From an uncultured bacterium (GTDB taxonomy: Bacteria; Verrucomicrobiota; Kiritimatiellia; RFP12; CAIWXQ01): DNA of 64,000 nucleotides. Positions 20,028-28,614 of this stretch are shown one piece after another (the first letter of the stretch is position 1; every line of letters starts with the position of its first letter). The notes beneath the pieces were generated by a model that was given only the letters and a program-made list of their open reading frames with translations, did not search any database and was not told the DNA's origin. The DNA lies in assembly GCA_903916675.1 (NCBI GenBank), contig CAIWXQ010000045.1, forward strand, positions 41,589 through 105,588, in the 5' to 3' direction. A program made the position numbers and the translations under genes.

Positions 20028-20564
20028 ATGTCGAGAATCGGCAAACAGCCGGTCGTCGTTCCGGCCGGCGTCACTGTGACCGCCCTGGGCGGGCAGGTGA
20101 CCGTCAAGGGCCCGCTGGGGCAGCTCGCGCGCGAGCTCCCCAAAGGGATCACGGCGCGCGTCGAGGCCGGCAAGGTCATCGTGGCGCGCACCGACGATTC
20201 CCGCGGCCAGAAGAGCTGCCACGGCCTGAGCCGTACCCTGCTCGTGAATATGATCGAGGGCGTGACCAAGGGGTACCGCAAGGAACTCATCATCGAGGGC
20301 ACGGGCTTCAAGGCCGCAGTGCAGGGGAACAAGCTGCAGCTCTGGCTGGGATTCGCCTCGTCTAAGGAGTTCACCATCCCGGCGGGGATCAAGGTTACCG
20401 AGAAGCAGGGTGTGCAGCTCACAGTGGACGGCATTGACAAGGAACTGGTGGGCGACACCACGGCCCGCATCCGCGGGCACTTCCCCGCCGAGCCGTACAA
20501 GGGCAAGGGAATCAAGTACGTCGGCGAGCAAATCCGCCGCAAGCAAGGCAAGACCGTCGCGTAA
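20028..20564 (+). CDS. rplF: 50S ribosomal protein uL6
   Basis: This 178-residue protein near the sarcin-ricin loop has two similar alpha/beta domains. It starts MSRIGKQPVVVPAGV and ends with EPYKGKGIKYVGEQIRRKQGK. ATG 20028 is preferred to GTG 20025. It is 10 bases after rpsH. Confidence 0.97.
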   Translation: MSRIGKQPVVVPAGVTVTALGGQVTVKGPLGQLARELPKGITARVEAGKVIVARTDDSRGQKSCHGLSRTLLVNMIEGVTKGYRKELIIEGTGFKAAVQGNKLQLWLGFASSKEFTIPAGIKVTEKQGVQLTVDGIDKELVGDTTARIRGHFPAEPYKGKGIKYVGEQIRRKQGKTVA

Positions 20565-20590
20565 GCGCACCGGGGCAAGCGGAGCATGAC

Positions 20591-20971
20591 ATGAGTTTCA
20601 ATCGCAAGGAACAGCGCACCACACGGCATCGTCGCCTGCGTCAGCGCGTACAGGGCACGGCGGAGCGGCCGCGCATGGCGATCTTCATCTCGAACAGGCA
20701 CCTGTACGTGCAGTTCATTGATGACCTCGCCGGACGCACGCTGGCGGCCACCACTTCGGGCACGGCCGTCAAGGGGTGCAACTTGGCCACCGCCAAGCAG
20801 GTTGGCGCGCTGGCCGCTGAGGCCGCGCTGGCCAAGGGATTGCGGCGGGTGGTGGTGGACCGCGGCGGGTTCCGCTTCCATGGCCGCGTGAAGCAACTGG
20901 TCGAGGCGGCCGTATCCGGCGGCCTCAAGATTACCAACGACGCCGCGCCTGCGGCGGAGGTGACGAAGTGA
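20591..20971 (+). CDS. rplR: 50S ribosomal protein uL18
   Basis: A 126-residue 5S rRNA-binding protein. [20 protein letters not shown] and [18 protein letters not shown] are the family blocks. Its short Ala/Pro/Glu tail overlaps the next start by GTGA. Confidence 0.95.
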   Translation: MSFNRKEQRTTRHRRLRQRVQGTAERPRMAIFISNRHLYVQFIDDLAGRTLAATTSGTAVKGCNLATAKQVGALAAEAALAKGLRRVVVDRGGFRFHGRVKQLVEAAVSGGLKITNDAAPAAEVTK

Positions 20972-21462
20972 GCGCGATGGATCGAACTTCCAGGAACCAG
21001 ACCCCCAGCGACGGCCTGGACGAGCGCGTGGTTTTCGTGAACCGCTGCGCCAAGGTTGTGAAGGGCGGGCGCCGCTTCAGCTTCAGCGCCGTGGTGGTCG
21101 TCGGCAACGGTGCTGGCAGCGTGGGCTTCGGGTTCGGCAAGGCCAACGAGGTCAGCGACGCCATCCGCAAGGGCGGTGAGGCCGCGCGCAAGCGAATGAT
21201 CCGCGTCACCATGCACGGCAAGACCATCCCGCACGAGGTCTTCGGCACGTGCGACGGCGGACGCGTACTGCTGAAACCCGCCCCGGACGGCTCCGGCGTA
21301 ATCGCGGGCGGCGGCATGCGCCCTGTGCTCGAGGCCGCTGGCGTGCGCGATGTGATCGGCAAGTCACTCGGCAGTAAGAATCGCTTGAACGTGGTCAAGG
21401 CCACGATCGCTTCTCTTCAGAAACTCCGCTCGGCTGAAAGTATCGCGGCCGCGCGGGCATGA
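20968..21462 (+). CDS. rpsE: 30S ribosomal protein uS5
   Basis: A 164-residue protein at the mRNA entry with the dsRNA-binding-like core [20 protein letters not shown] and [18 protein letters not shown] 20968 overlaps the rplR stop; ATG 20977 is an alternative start. rpmD (L30), the usual next gene, is absent: only 32 bases lie before rplO. Confidence 0.96.
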   Translation: MSAMDRTSRNQTPSDGLDERVVFVNRCAKVVKGGRRFSFSAVVVVGNGAGSVGFGFGKANEVSDAIRKGGEAARKRMIRVTMHGKTIPHEVFGTCDGGRVLLKPAPDGSGVIAGGGMRPVLEAAGVRDVIGKSLGSKNRLNVVKATIASLQKLRSAESIAAARA

Positions 21463-21494
21463 CCCGTTTCGATCGTCATCGGAGACAGCACACC

Positions 21495-21935
21495 ATGGAT
21501 CTCTCCACCCTGACCAACACACCCGGCAGCCGCCGCCGCCGCAAGCGCGTGGGCCGCGGTACGGCCTCGGGCCATGGCCGCCAGTGCGGCAAGGGCCACA
21601 AGGGCCAGATGGCCCGCAAGGGCCACAAGCACAAAGCTGCCTTCGAAGGCGGTCAGATGCCCCTGCTGCGACGCCTCCCCAAGCGCGGTTTCACGAACCC
21701 GACGCGCACGATGTTCAGCAGTGTGAACGTGGGCGCTCTGGCGGTTTTCGCCGACGGCGTCGAAGTCACCCCCGAACTGTTGCGTGGTGCCGGCCTTGCG
21801 CCCAAGAACCCCGACCGCGTCAAGATCCTCGCCGACGGCGCCTGCGCCAGGAAGTTCACTGTTAAGGCGCACGCATTCAGCGCGGCCGCGCGGGCCAAGA
21901 TCGAGGCCGCTGGCGGATCGTGCGTGACGCTGTAG
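21495..21935 (+). CDS. rplO: 50S ribosomal protein uL15
   Basis: A 146-residue, glycine- and arginine-rich protein that reaches into 23S rRNA. The conserved RRRKRVGRGTASGHGRQCGK start and GGQMPLLRRLPKRGF block are clear. ATG 21495 matches the family start (MDLSTLTN). An AT-rich dyad element separates it from secY. Confidence 0.95.
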   Translation: MDLSTLTNTPGSRRRRKRVGRGTASGHGRQCGKGHKGQMARKGHKHKAAFEGGQMPLLRRLPKRGFTNPTRTMFSSVNVGALAVFADGVEVTPELLRGAGLAPKNPDRVKILADGACARKFTVKAHAFSAAARAKIEAAGGSCVTL

Positions 21936-21951
21936 TCTGCGAATCAGGAGT

Positions 21952-22000
21952 GTAATTCGTAATTCATAATTCATAATTAGTATTTACGAGTTACGAATTG
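21952..22000. repeat. AT-rich word-repeat dyad between rplO and secY
   Basis: The words AATTCGT, AATTCAT, AATTCAT and AATTAGT follow one another. AATTCGTAA (21954-21962) is matched by its exact complement TTACGAATT (21991-21999). It stands out in GC-rich surroundings and lies 15 bases before the secY start. One of a series of such elements in the window. Confidence 0.65.
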
Positions 22001-22014
22001 TACGAGGACACGCC

Positions 22015-23409
22015 ATGCTCGCCGCTTTTGCCAACACCCTCCGCATCCCCGAGCTGCGCAAGCGCATCGGGTTCACTATCGGCCTGGTGTTCATCTGCCG
22101 GCTGATCTCCATGGTGCCGACGCCGGGCGTCAACTGGCACGTCTTGGAGGACGCAGCCAGTCGCATGCGCGAGACGGGCGGCCTGATGGGGTGGTTCGAC
22201 GTCTTCAGCGGTGGCGCCATGAGCCACTGCTCGGTTGGTTTTCTCAGCATCTGGCCCTACATCAGCGCGACGATCGTGATCCAGTTGATGACGGCCGTCA
22301 TCCCGACTCTGGAGCGCCTTTCCCGCGAGGGCGACACCGGCCGGGCGAAGATTAATCAGTACGCCCGCTACCTCACGCTGGTGATCTGCGTCGTGCAGTC
22401 CTACCTGCTGGCTACCGGCCTGGAGAGCGCCGACACGCTCAAGCAGTTCGGCATCAACGTGCCGCTTGTAGATCCGTCCTTCTCCGGCCTTCCCTTCCGG
22501 CTGCTGACTGTGCTGGCCATGACCACATCCACCATGTTCGTGGTGTGGTTGGCCGACCAGATCACCCAGCGGGGTATCGGCAACGGCAGCTCGGTGGTGA
22601 TCATGGTTAACATCTGCAGCCGTCTGCCCACCACGATCTTCGTCACTTGGCAGCGGTATTTCTCGGTCGGCGGCGAAAACGTGTTTGAGTTGGTCCTGCT
22701 GCTGCTGGTCGGCGTCCTTGTGGTCATGGGCACGGTGCTGCTGGTGCAGGGGGTGCGCAAGATTCCAATTCACTCCACCCGCCGCGTGGTTGGCAGCAAG
22801 ACGTACGGCGGCCAGAGCACCTACATGCCGCTGCGCGTGAACTATTCCGGCGTCATGCCGATCATCTTCGCGCAGCCGATCCTCACCTTCGGCGGCGGCG
22901 CCCTGAGCAAGATCGCCCCCGAGGCCTTTGCCCGCTGGCCGTTCCTTCAGTCGTGCATGAGCGGCCTGCAGGTGTTTGGCGCGCGCCTCAGCGACATGGG
23001 CAGCGGGCTGCACATCGGCTGCTACGCCGCGCTGATCTTCTTCTTCTCGTACTTCTGGGTGGCCACGCAGTTCAACGCCGTGCGCATTGCCGACGATCTC
23101 AAGCGCAATGGCTCCTACATTCCTGGGATCCGCCCCGGCATGGGCACGGCCGAGCATCTCGACCAGGTCATGACGCGCGTCACGTTCTTCGGCGCGCTCG
23201 GGTTGCTGACGGTTGCGGTCATCCCGCAGGTCCTGGGCGGCCTGTTTCACATCCCGTGGGCCATCTCTTCCTTTTTCGGCGGTTCGAGCCTACTGATCAT
23301 CGTCGGTGTGGCGCTCGACACGCTGCGGCAGATGGAGTCCCACCTGCTCATGCGCAACTACGACGGCTTCCTCAAATACGGCCGCATGCAGGGGCGGCGG
23401 TCAATGTAG
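22015..23409 (+). CDS. secY: Preprotein translocase channel subunit SecY
   Basis: The 464-residue inner-membrane protein has about ten hydrophobic helices. It includes the family segments RLSREGDTGRAKINQYARYL, IPIHSTRR on the cytoplasmic side and NGSYIPGIRPGMGTAEHL. It forms the Sec channel for export of the many signal-peptide proteins in this window. Standard spc-operon position. Slightly longer than the E. coli protein (443). Confidence 0.97.
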   Translation: MLAAFANTLRIPELRKRIGFTIGLVFICRLISMVPTPGVNWHVLEDAASRMRETGGLMGWFDVFSGGAMSHCSVGFLSIWPYISATIVIQLMTAVIPTLERLSREGDTGRAKINQYARYLTLVICVVQSYLLATGLESADTLKQFGINVPLVDPSFSGLPFRLLTVLAMTTSTMFVVWLADQITQRGIGNGSSVVIMVNICSRLPTTIFVTWQRYFSVGGENVFELVLLLLVGVLVVMGTVLLVQGVRKIPIHSTRRVVGSKTYGGQSTYMPLRVNYSGVMPIIFAQPILTFGGGALSKIAPEAFARWPFLQSCMSGLQVFGARLSDMGSGLHIGCYAALIFFFSYFWVATQFNAVRIADDLKRNGSYIPGIRPGMGTAEHLDQVMTRVTFFGALGLLTVAVIPQVLGGLFHIPWAISSFFGGSSLLIIVGVALDTLRQMESHLLMRNYDGFLKYGRMQGRRSM

Positions 23410-23520
23410 GCAGTGGCCAGTCGTCAGGAATCCGTGGGCTGTGAATGGCAAACGGCTTGCAGATGACAGATGGTTTGGTTGCTTGCCGCTTACTGTTCAC
23501 TGATTACTGTTAACGGTTAG
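23410..23520. repeat. Word-rich intergenic element between secY and adk
   Basis: The 147-base gap contains near-repeated words in both orientations (CAGTGGCCAGTCGTCAG, GGCAAACGGCTTGC against GCTTGCCGC, and CTGTTCACTGATTACTG). No open frame or promoter is convincing. It resembles the other dyad elements here but its arms are less exact. Confidence 0.4.
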
Positions 23521-23556
23521 CTCCATCCACCTACCACAGCACGGCCCATCACGATT

Positions 23557-24201
23557 ATGGAAGCAATCATCCTCCTCGGCGCCCCCGGCGCCGGCAAGGG
23601 CACAGCGGCGGAACGCCTCGTCCGGCGTCTGGGCGTGCGGCATGTCTCCAGCGGCGACCTGCTGCGCAACGCCGTGAAGGAGGGGACGCCCGCCGGCCGC
23701 GAGGCCGACGGCTACATGAAGCAGGGAAAACTGGTTCCGGACGAACTGATTGGCCGCATCATCACCGACCTGCTCGTGGCCGGAGGCCCCAATTTACGCG
23801 TGCTGCTCGATGGGTTTCCGCGCACGGTCGGCCAGGCTGAAATGCTGGAACAGGTCATCACCGCCCATCACGGCCGAATCCGCGGCGTGGTGTTGTTGAA
23901 CGTTCCTGATGCCATCCTGATCGACCGCCTCGCCGGTCGCGTCGTCTGCCCCGGCTGCGCCAAGGGGTACCACGTGCGCAATATGCCCCCCAAGGTCGTC
24001 GGCGTCTGCGACGCCTGCGGCGCCAGGCTCGTGCAGCGCAAGGACGACAACCCCGACACCATCCGCAACCGCCTGGCTGTTTTCCGCGCCGACACGGAGC
24101 CGCTGGTCGACTGGTACGCCGCCCGCAACCTGCTGATCCGCGTCGACGCTTCCGGCGAGGCGGACGCCGTGAACGAGAGGATCGTCGCGGCGTTGAATTG
24201 A
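23557..24201 (+). CDS. adk: Adenylate kinase with zinc-type LID
   Basis: Interconverts ATP + AMP and 2 ADP. The 214-residue protein starts with the P-loop GAPGAGKGT (residues 7-15). It has the AMP-site VSSGDLLRNAV and the DGFPRTVGQAEM motif. The LID carries four cysteines (CPGC...CDAC), as in zinc-binding adenylate kinases. Placed between secY and map as in many bacteria. Confidence 0.96.
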   Translation: MEAIILLGAPGAGKGTAAERLVRRLGVRHVSSGDLLRNAVKEGTPAGREADGYMKQGKLVPDELIGRIITDLLVAGGPNLRVLLDGFPRTVGQAEMLEQVITAHHGRIRGVVLLNVPDAILIDRLAGRVVCPGCAKGYHVRNMPPKVVGVCDACGARLVQRKDDNPDTIRNRLAVFRADTEPLVDWYAARNLLIRVDASGEADAVNERIVAALN

Positions 24202-24235
24202 CGCAATGCACGAAATGCGGGCACGAGTGAAATCT

Positions 24236-24352
24236 GGACACGAAGGGGGAGAAAGCCGCGCGAAGGGTGCAAAAGGATTTTGGCTGGCGCGCGTTTGGCG
24301 CCGGAACAATCCCTTCCGGCTTCTTCGTGATTTCTTCTCTCTCTTCGTGTCC
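24236..24352. repeat. CACGAAG-family dyad element between adk and map
   Basis: GGACACGAAG (24236-24245) is matched by its exact complement CTTCGTGTCC (24343-24352). Between them purine words (CGAAGGGGGAGAAAG, GCGCGAAGGG) face pyrimidine words (CTTCTTCGTGATTTCTTC), and CCGGAA/TTCCGG forms an inner hairpin at 24301-24319. It fills the gap 45 bases before map. The same outer words recur at 54306-54415. Confidence 0.7.
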
Positions 24353-24396
24353 GCTCCGCCGCAACCGCATTGATCTCGGCGTATGGTTTGTCCCCA

Positions 24397-25161
24397 ATGA
24401 TCGTCTGCAAAAACGACAGTGAACTCGCGGCCATGCGCGTCAGCGGTCGGATCGCCGCCCGCGTGCTGCAGCGGCTGGCCGCGGCCGTGGCGCCCGGACT
24501 GACTACGCGGGAACTGGACGAGCTGGCGCGGGAGTTGATCCGCGCAGCCGGCGCCACCAGTGCGTTTCTCGGCTATCGCGGCGCTCCGGGTGCGGTGCCG
24601 TTCCCCGGCGCGATCTGCGTCTCCGTGAATGAGGAGGTCATCCACGGCATCCCAGGCCCGCGGCGCATCCAGGCAGGCGATCTGGTCTCCATCGATGTGG
24701 GCGTCCAGTTCGAGGGGTTCATCGGCGACACCGCCACCACGGTGATGGTCGGCGCAGTGGCGCCGGAATGGGAGCTCCTGGCTGCGACCACGCGTCATGC
24801 GCTGGAGGCGGGGATCGCCGCGGCGCGCGCCGGTGCGCACCTGTCCGACGTATCGCACGCGGTGGAGCAGGCCGTGATGGCTGGCAACTGCCGCGTGGTG
24901 CGCGAGTTCGTCGGCCACGGCGTGGGGCGCGAATTGCACGAGGAGCCGCAGGTGCCAAACTACGGCCGCCCCGGACACGGTCCTGTGCTCAAGCCCGGCA
25001 TGACGTTCTGCATCGAGCCTATGGTGAATCTGGGCGGTGCGGCGGTGGAAATTCTTGCGGACCGCTGGACGGTCGTGACGCGCGACCGCCGCGCCTCCGC
25101 GCATTTCGAGCACACGATCGCCGTCGGCCCTGCGGATGCGGAGGTCCTGACGCGCGCGTAG
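24397..25161 (+). CDS. map: Methionine aminopeptidase, type I
   Basis: Removes N-terminal Met from nascent proteins. The 254 residues contain all five metal ligands: the two Asp in SIDVGVQFEGFIGDTATT, the His in GHGVGRELHEEPQ, and the Glu in FCIEPMVNLG and FEHTIAVG. ATG 24397 fits the family start; TTG 24370 is possible. infA, which often follows map, is not here. Confidence 0.95.
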   Translation: MIVCKNDSELAAMRVSGRIAARVLQRLAAAVAPGLTTRELDELARELIRAAGATSAFLGYRGAPGAVPFPGAICVSVNEEVIHGIPGPRRIQAGDLVSIDVGVQFEGFIGDTATTVMVGAVAPEWELLAATTRHALEAGIAAARAGAHLSDVSHAVEQAVMAGNCRVVREFVGHGVGRELHEEPQVPNYGRPGHGPVLKPGMTFCIEPMVNLGGAAVEILADRWTVVTRDRRASAHFEHTIAVGPADAEVLTRA

Positions 25162-25267
25162 TCGCCCCGCCGTTTCCGGACGAAAAATTTTTAGAAATTT
25201 TTTGTGATGGACTTCGGTGTGTGCGATCAGCTATCCTAATTCTCTTTTGGAACAGGGAAACGAAGCC

Positions 25268-25381
25268 ATGAAAGTTCGCAGTTCCGTACGGCGAATGTGC
25301 GAGCGCTGCCGCGTAGTGCGGCGGCGCGGGATTGTGCGCATCATCTGCACCAATCCGCGTCACAAGCAACGCCAGGGCTAG
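25268..25381 (+). CDS. rpmJ: 50S ribosomal protein bL36, zinc form
   Basis: A 37-residue protein ([20 protein letters not shown]...) with the zinc ligands C11, C14, C27 and H32, so it is the C+ form. It is too short for routine gene callers but the family match is complete. Upstream lies an A/T-rich tract (about 25180-25203) and a TATCCT box (25232-25237) that may form a promoter for the alpha operon; no good -35 was found. GGGAAACGAAG precedes the start. Confidence 0.95.
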   Translation: MKVRSSVRRMCERCRVVRRRGIVRIICTNPRHKQRQG

Positions 25382-25396
25382 CTGGAGAATTCGAAC

Positions 25397-25810
25397 ATGC
25401 CGCGATTGATGGGTGTCGACATTCCGGACAGGAAGCGTGTGGCGTACGCGCTGGCCTACCTCTTTGGCGTGGGGATCACCCGCGCCCACGTGGTTGTGGC
25501 GCAGTGCAAGATCGATCCGGCGAAGAAGGCCGGCGACTTGACGCCCGACGAGATCCGCCACATCACCGCCTTCATACAGGAGCATTTCCGCGTGGAAGGC
25601 GACCTGCGGCGCGAAGTTTCCCAGAACATCCGCCGTCTGATCAGCATCGGCTCGTACCGCGGCCAGCGCCACAAGCGCGGCCTGCCGGTCCGCGGCCAGC
25701 GCACGCGTACGAACGCGCGTACCCGCAAGGGCGCGAAGAAGACGGTTGGCGCCGTCCGCGACAAGGCCGTCCGCCAGGCCATCAAGGGCGAGACGAAGAA
25801 GGAAGGTTGA
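25397..25810 (+). CDS. rpsM: 30S ribosomal protein uS13
   Basis: The 137-residue protein is longer than the usual 118-126 because of a Lys-rich C-terminal tail that follows the RGQRTRTNARTRKG motif. It begins MPRLMGVDIPDRKRVAYALAY and has the helix-two-turn-helix FGVGITRAHVVV. Located at the 30S head, contacting the P-site tRNA and uL5. Confidence 0.96.
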   Translation: MPRLMGVDIPDRKRVAYALAYLFGVGITRAHVVVAQCKIDPAKKAGDLTPDEIRHITAFIQEHFRVEGDLRREVSQNIRRLISIGSYRGQRHKRGLPVRGQRTRTNARTRKGAKKTVGAVRDKAVRQAIKGETKKEG

Positions 25811-25866
25811 TCTCTCCGAGACGCCGATTGGCCTAGGTCGAGCGGCGCCATTCACGAGGCTGACGC

Positions 25867-26370
25867 ATGAGCGAAGAAATCACCAAGCAGGAAGCGCCCG
25901 CGGCGCCGTCCGCCACCCCCGCCACCCCCGCCACGAGCGAGGCGGCTGCCATCCTGAGCGATGGCGACGACGCCAAGGCCAAGGCTGCGGCCGACGCCAA
26001 GGCGCGCAAGAGCAAGGCTAAGTCGATCCCGTCCGGCATTGCTTTTGTCCGGTCGTCCTTCAACAACACTCTCGTTTCCATTACTGACGCGCGCGGCGGT
26101 GTGATCGCGTGGAGCTCGGCCGGCAAGGCTGGCTTCCGCGGTTCGCGCAAGTGCACGGCGTTTGCGGCCACCATGGTGGCGCAGGACGCGGCCCGCCAGG
26201 CGGTGGCCAAGGGGATGCACGAGGTCGAAGTCCGTGTGCAGGGCGCTGGCGCCGGCCGCGAGTCGGCCGTGCGCGCCATCCAGTCCGCCGGGATTCAAAT
26301 CAGCATGGTCCGCGATTGCACGCCGATCGCGCACAACGGCTGCCGCGCGCGCAAGAGAAGGAGAGTCTAA
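25867..26370 (+). CDS. rpsK: 30S ribosomal protein uS11 with N-terminal extension
   Basis: The 167 residues exceed the usual 125-130. About 50 residues of Ala/Pro/Lys/Asp-rich sequence precede the core, which starts IPSGIAFVRSSFNNTLVSI and ends with RDCTPIAHNGCRARKRRRV. It lies on the 30S platform. The Ala/Pro tail looks disordered; its role is unknown. The stop overlaps the rpsD start (TAATG). Confidence 0.95.
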   Translation: MSEEITKQEAPAAPSATPATPATSEAAAILSDGDDAKAKAAADAKARKSKAKSIPSGIAFVRSSFNNTLVSITDARGGVIAWSSAGKAGFRGSRKCTAFAATMVAQDAARQAVAKGMHEVEVRVQGAGAGRESAVRAIQSAGIQISMVRDCTPIAHNGCRARKRRRV

Positions 26371-27002
26371 TGGGTAGGTACACAGGCCCAGCCTGCCGGC
26401 TTTGCCGCCGTGAGGGGATGAAGTTGTTTCTGAAGGGTGCGCGCTGCTACATGGCCAAGTGCGCGATCGATCAGGGGCATGGCGCTCCCGGCATGCACGT
26501 CGCCCGCCGCCGTGCCCGCAAGATGTCGGAGTACGGCACGCAGCTGCGCGAGAAGCAGCGCCTGCGCCGTCAGTACGGGATGCAGGAAGTGCAGTTCAAG
26601 CGGTTCTTCCGCGAGTCGCTGCGCCGCGAGGGCGTTACTGGCGAACTGCTGCTGCAGATGCTGGAACTCCGCCTCGACAATCTCGTGTACCGCCTTGGAT
26701 TTGCCGCCTCGCGCCGCGCCGCGCGTCAGTTCGTGCTGCACCGCCACATTGCGGTCAACGGCCGGCTGGCCAACGTGCCGTCGATCGTGCTGAAGGCCGG
26801 CGACGTGGTCGAGGTGCGCAATCAGGCCCGCAGTCGCGATCTCGCCACCCGGGCGATCGAGGCCGCCACCACGCAACAGACCCCCGCGTGGCTGGGGATG
26901 GACAAGAAGGCTTTCCGTGGCGAGGTGCTGTCTGTGCCGACGCGCGAGCAGATCGCGCCGATCGTCAATGAGCAGGCGGTCGTGGAACTCTATTCGCGCT
27001 AG
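26370..27002 (+). CDS. rpsD: 30S ribosomal protein uS4, zinc form
   Basis: 210 residues. Four cysteines C9, C12, C26 and C31 at the N-terminus make this the zinc-binding C+ type. The S4 RNA-binding domain (RLDNLVYRLGFAASRRAARQFVLH, then HIAVNG) is intact. It initiates 30S body assembly and often represses the alpha operon. An 87-codon in-frame extension upstream is shadow within rpsK. Confidence 0.96.
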   Translation: MGRYTGPACRLCRREGMKLFLKGARCYMAKCAIDQGHGAPGMHVARRRARKMSEYGTQLREKQRLRRQYGMQEVQFKRFFRESLRREGVTGELLLQMLELRLDNLVYRLGFAASRRAARQFVLHRHIAVNGRLANVPSIVLKAGDVVEVRNQARSRDLATRAIEAATTQQTPAWLGMDKKAFRGEVLSVPTREQIAPIVNEQAVVELYSR

Positions 27003-27061
27003 GCAATGCGAGATGGGCGCGCCGCACGGATCATCGTGCGTTACGCGCTGAAAGGAAGAAC

Positions 27062-28087
27062 ATGCCGATCCGACTCAGCCGATTTGAGATGCCGAAGCGC
27101 GTGGCCAAGGACGAGGCCACCGCTACTACCACCTATTCGCGTTTCGTGGCCGAACCCTTTGAGGTTGGCTACGCCCGCACGGTGGGCAACTCGTTGCGCC
27201 GTGTGCTGCTCTCCTCGATCGAGGGTGTGGCCATCACCTCCGTGCGCATCAAGGGCGCCGCGCACGAGTTCTGCGCGCTGCCCGGCGTCAGCGAGGACGT
27301 CACGGACATCATCCTCAACCTCAAGCGTGTCCTGCTGCGCAGCTACAACCGCTCGTCGCGCTGGATCACGCTGAAGCGCAAGGGGCCCTTCACGGTCACG
27401 GCTGCCGATTTCCAGATCGACAACAGCGTGGAGGTGATCAACCCCACCCAGCACATCGCCACCCTGGACGCCGACGGCGAGCTGAACATGGAAGTCGAAA
27501 TTCGCACCGGCCGCGGTTTCTTCCCGGCCGAGTGGAATAAGACCACCGAGCAGGAGATCGGCCGCATTCCGGTCGATAGCATCTTCTCGCCCGTTGCGCG
27601 CGTGAACTTCGCCGTGGAGAATACCCGCGTCGGCCAGCGCACAGACTACGAGAAGCTGATCCTCGACGTCTGGACCGACGGCCGCGTGACGCCGGACGAC
27701 GCCCTCAAGACCGCCGCCGCCGTGCTGCGCCATCACTTGGACGTCTTCGTGGACTACAGCGAAGAAGTCGTCGAGTTCGAGGAGGCCGAGCGCAAGGTGG
27801 ACGAGGAGCGCGACCGGATCCGCAAGGTGCTCAACATGAGCGTCAACGAGATCGAGCTCAGCGTGCGCGCCGCCAACTGCCTCAACAACGCCAACATCAC
27901 CTCGGTCGGCGAGCTGGCGCTGAAGTCCGAGGCGGACATGCTCAAGTACCGTAACTTCGGGAAGAAATCGCTCAACGAGATCAAGGACAAGCTGCAGGAA
28001 TTGGGGCTTTCGCTGGGCTACAAGTTCGACGCCGAGATGCTCGAGATCATGGCAGCGGCGAAGAAGAAGAGCGCCACCGAGGAATAA
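27062..28087 (+). CDS. rpoA: RNA polymerase alpha subunit
   Basis: At 341 residues the N-terminal dimer domain (FEVGYARTVGNSLRRVLLSS) and the C-terminal domain are complete. The latter has helix-hairpin-helix segments SVRAANCLNNANITSVGEL and RNFGKKSLNEIKDKL that bind UP elements and activators. Standard alpha-operon position before rplQ. Confidence 0.97.
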   Translation: MPIRLSRFEMPKRVAKDEATATTTYSRFVAEPFEVGYARTVGNSLRRVLLSSIEGVAITSVRIKGAAHEFCALPGVSEDVTDIILNLKRVLLRSYNRSSRWITLKRKGPFTVTAADFQIDNSVEVINPTQHIATLDADGELNMEVEIRTGRGFFPAEWNKTTEQEIGRIPVDSIFSPVARVNFAVENTRVGQRTDYEKLILDVWTDGRVTPDDALKTAAAVLRHHLDVFVDYSEEVVEFEEAERKVDEERDRIRKVLNMSVNEIELSVRAANCLNNANITSVGELALKSEADMLKYRNFGKKSLNEIKDKLQELGLSLGYKFDAEMLEIMAAAKKKSATEE

Positions 28088-28137
28088 TTCCGGCCCGGGG
28101 CACCGGTCTCCGCATCGCCCACAGGAGCGTTCAAGTC

Positions 28138-28590
28138 ATGCGCCACAGAAGAATTGCGAAGAAGTTCGGCCGGTCCAAGTCCCACCGGGAGCAGATGCTG
28201 GGTTCGCTCGTCGCCAACCTGATCCTGCGGAGCCGCATCCAGACGACGCTGGCCAAGGCCAAGGCCGCCCGCCCCGATGCGGAGAAGATGGTGACGCTCG
28301 CCCGCAAGGGGACGCTCGCCGCGCGCCGTCTGGCCGCAGCGCGCCTGCGCAGCCCGTCCGCCGTGGCTACCCTGTTCGACCAGGTTGTCCCCGCGCTGGC
28401 CGGTCGCAACGGCGGCTTCACCCGTATTGCCAAGCTGGGCCAGCGCGCCAGCGACGGTTCGACCATGGCGATCCTGGAATGGGTCTCGGTCGTAACTCCG
28501 GCACCGGTTGCGGACACGACGAACGACGACGCCGCAGCCAAGCCGAAGAAGGACGGCAAGGTTAAGAAGGCAGCCGCGAAGACGGCCTAG
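28138..28590 (+). CDS. rplQ: 50S ribosomal protein bL17
   Basis: 150 residues: a core starting MRHRRIAKKFGRSKSHREQML with LRSRIQTTLAKAKAARP, followed by a 30-residue Lys/Ala-rich tail absent from most homologues. Last gene of the superoperon; no intrinsic terminator was found after it. Confidence 0.95.
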   Translation: MRHRRIAKKFGRSKSHREQMLGSLVANLILRSRIQTTLAKAKAARPDAEKMVTLARKGTLAARRLAAARLRSPSAVATLFDQVVPALAGRNGGFTRIAKLGQRASDGSTMAILEWVSVVTPAPVADTTNDDAAAKPKKDGKVKKAAAKTA

Positions 28591-28614
28591 CCTTTTGATT
28601 TCTCGATCCCCACC

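Noticed and set aside
27006..27374. 122-codon frame starting at ATG 27006 before rpoA
   Set aside because: Out-of-frame overlap with rpoA, Arg/Ser-rich shadow composition.
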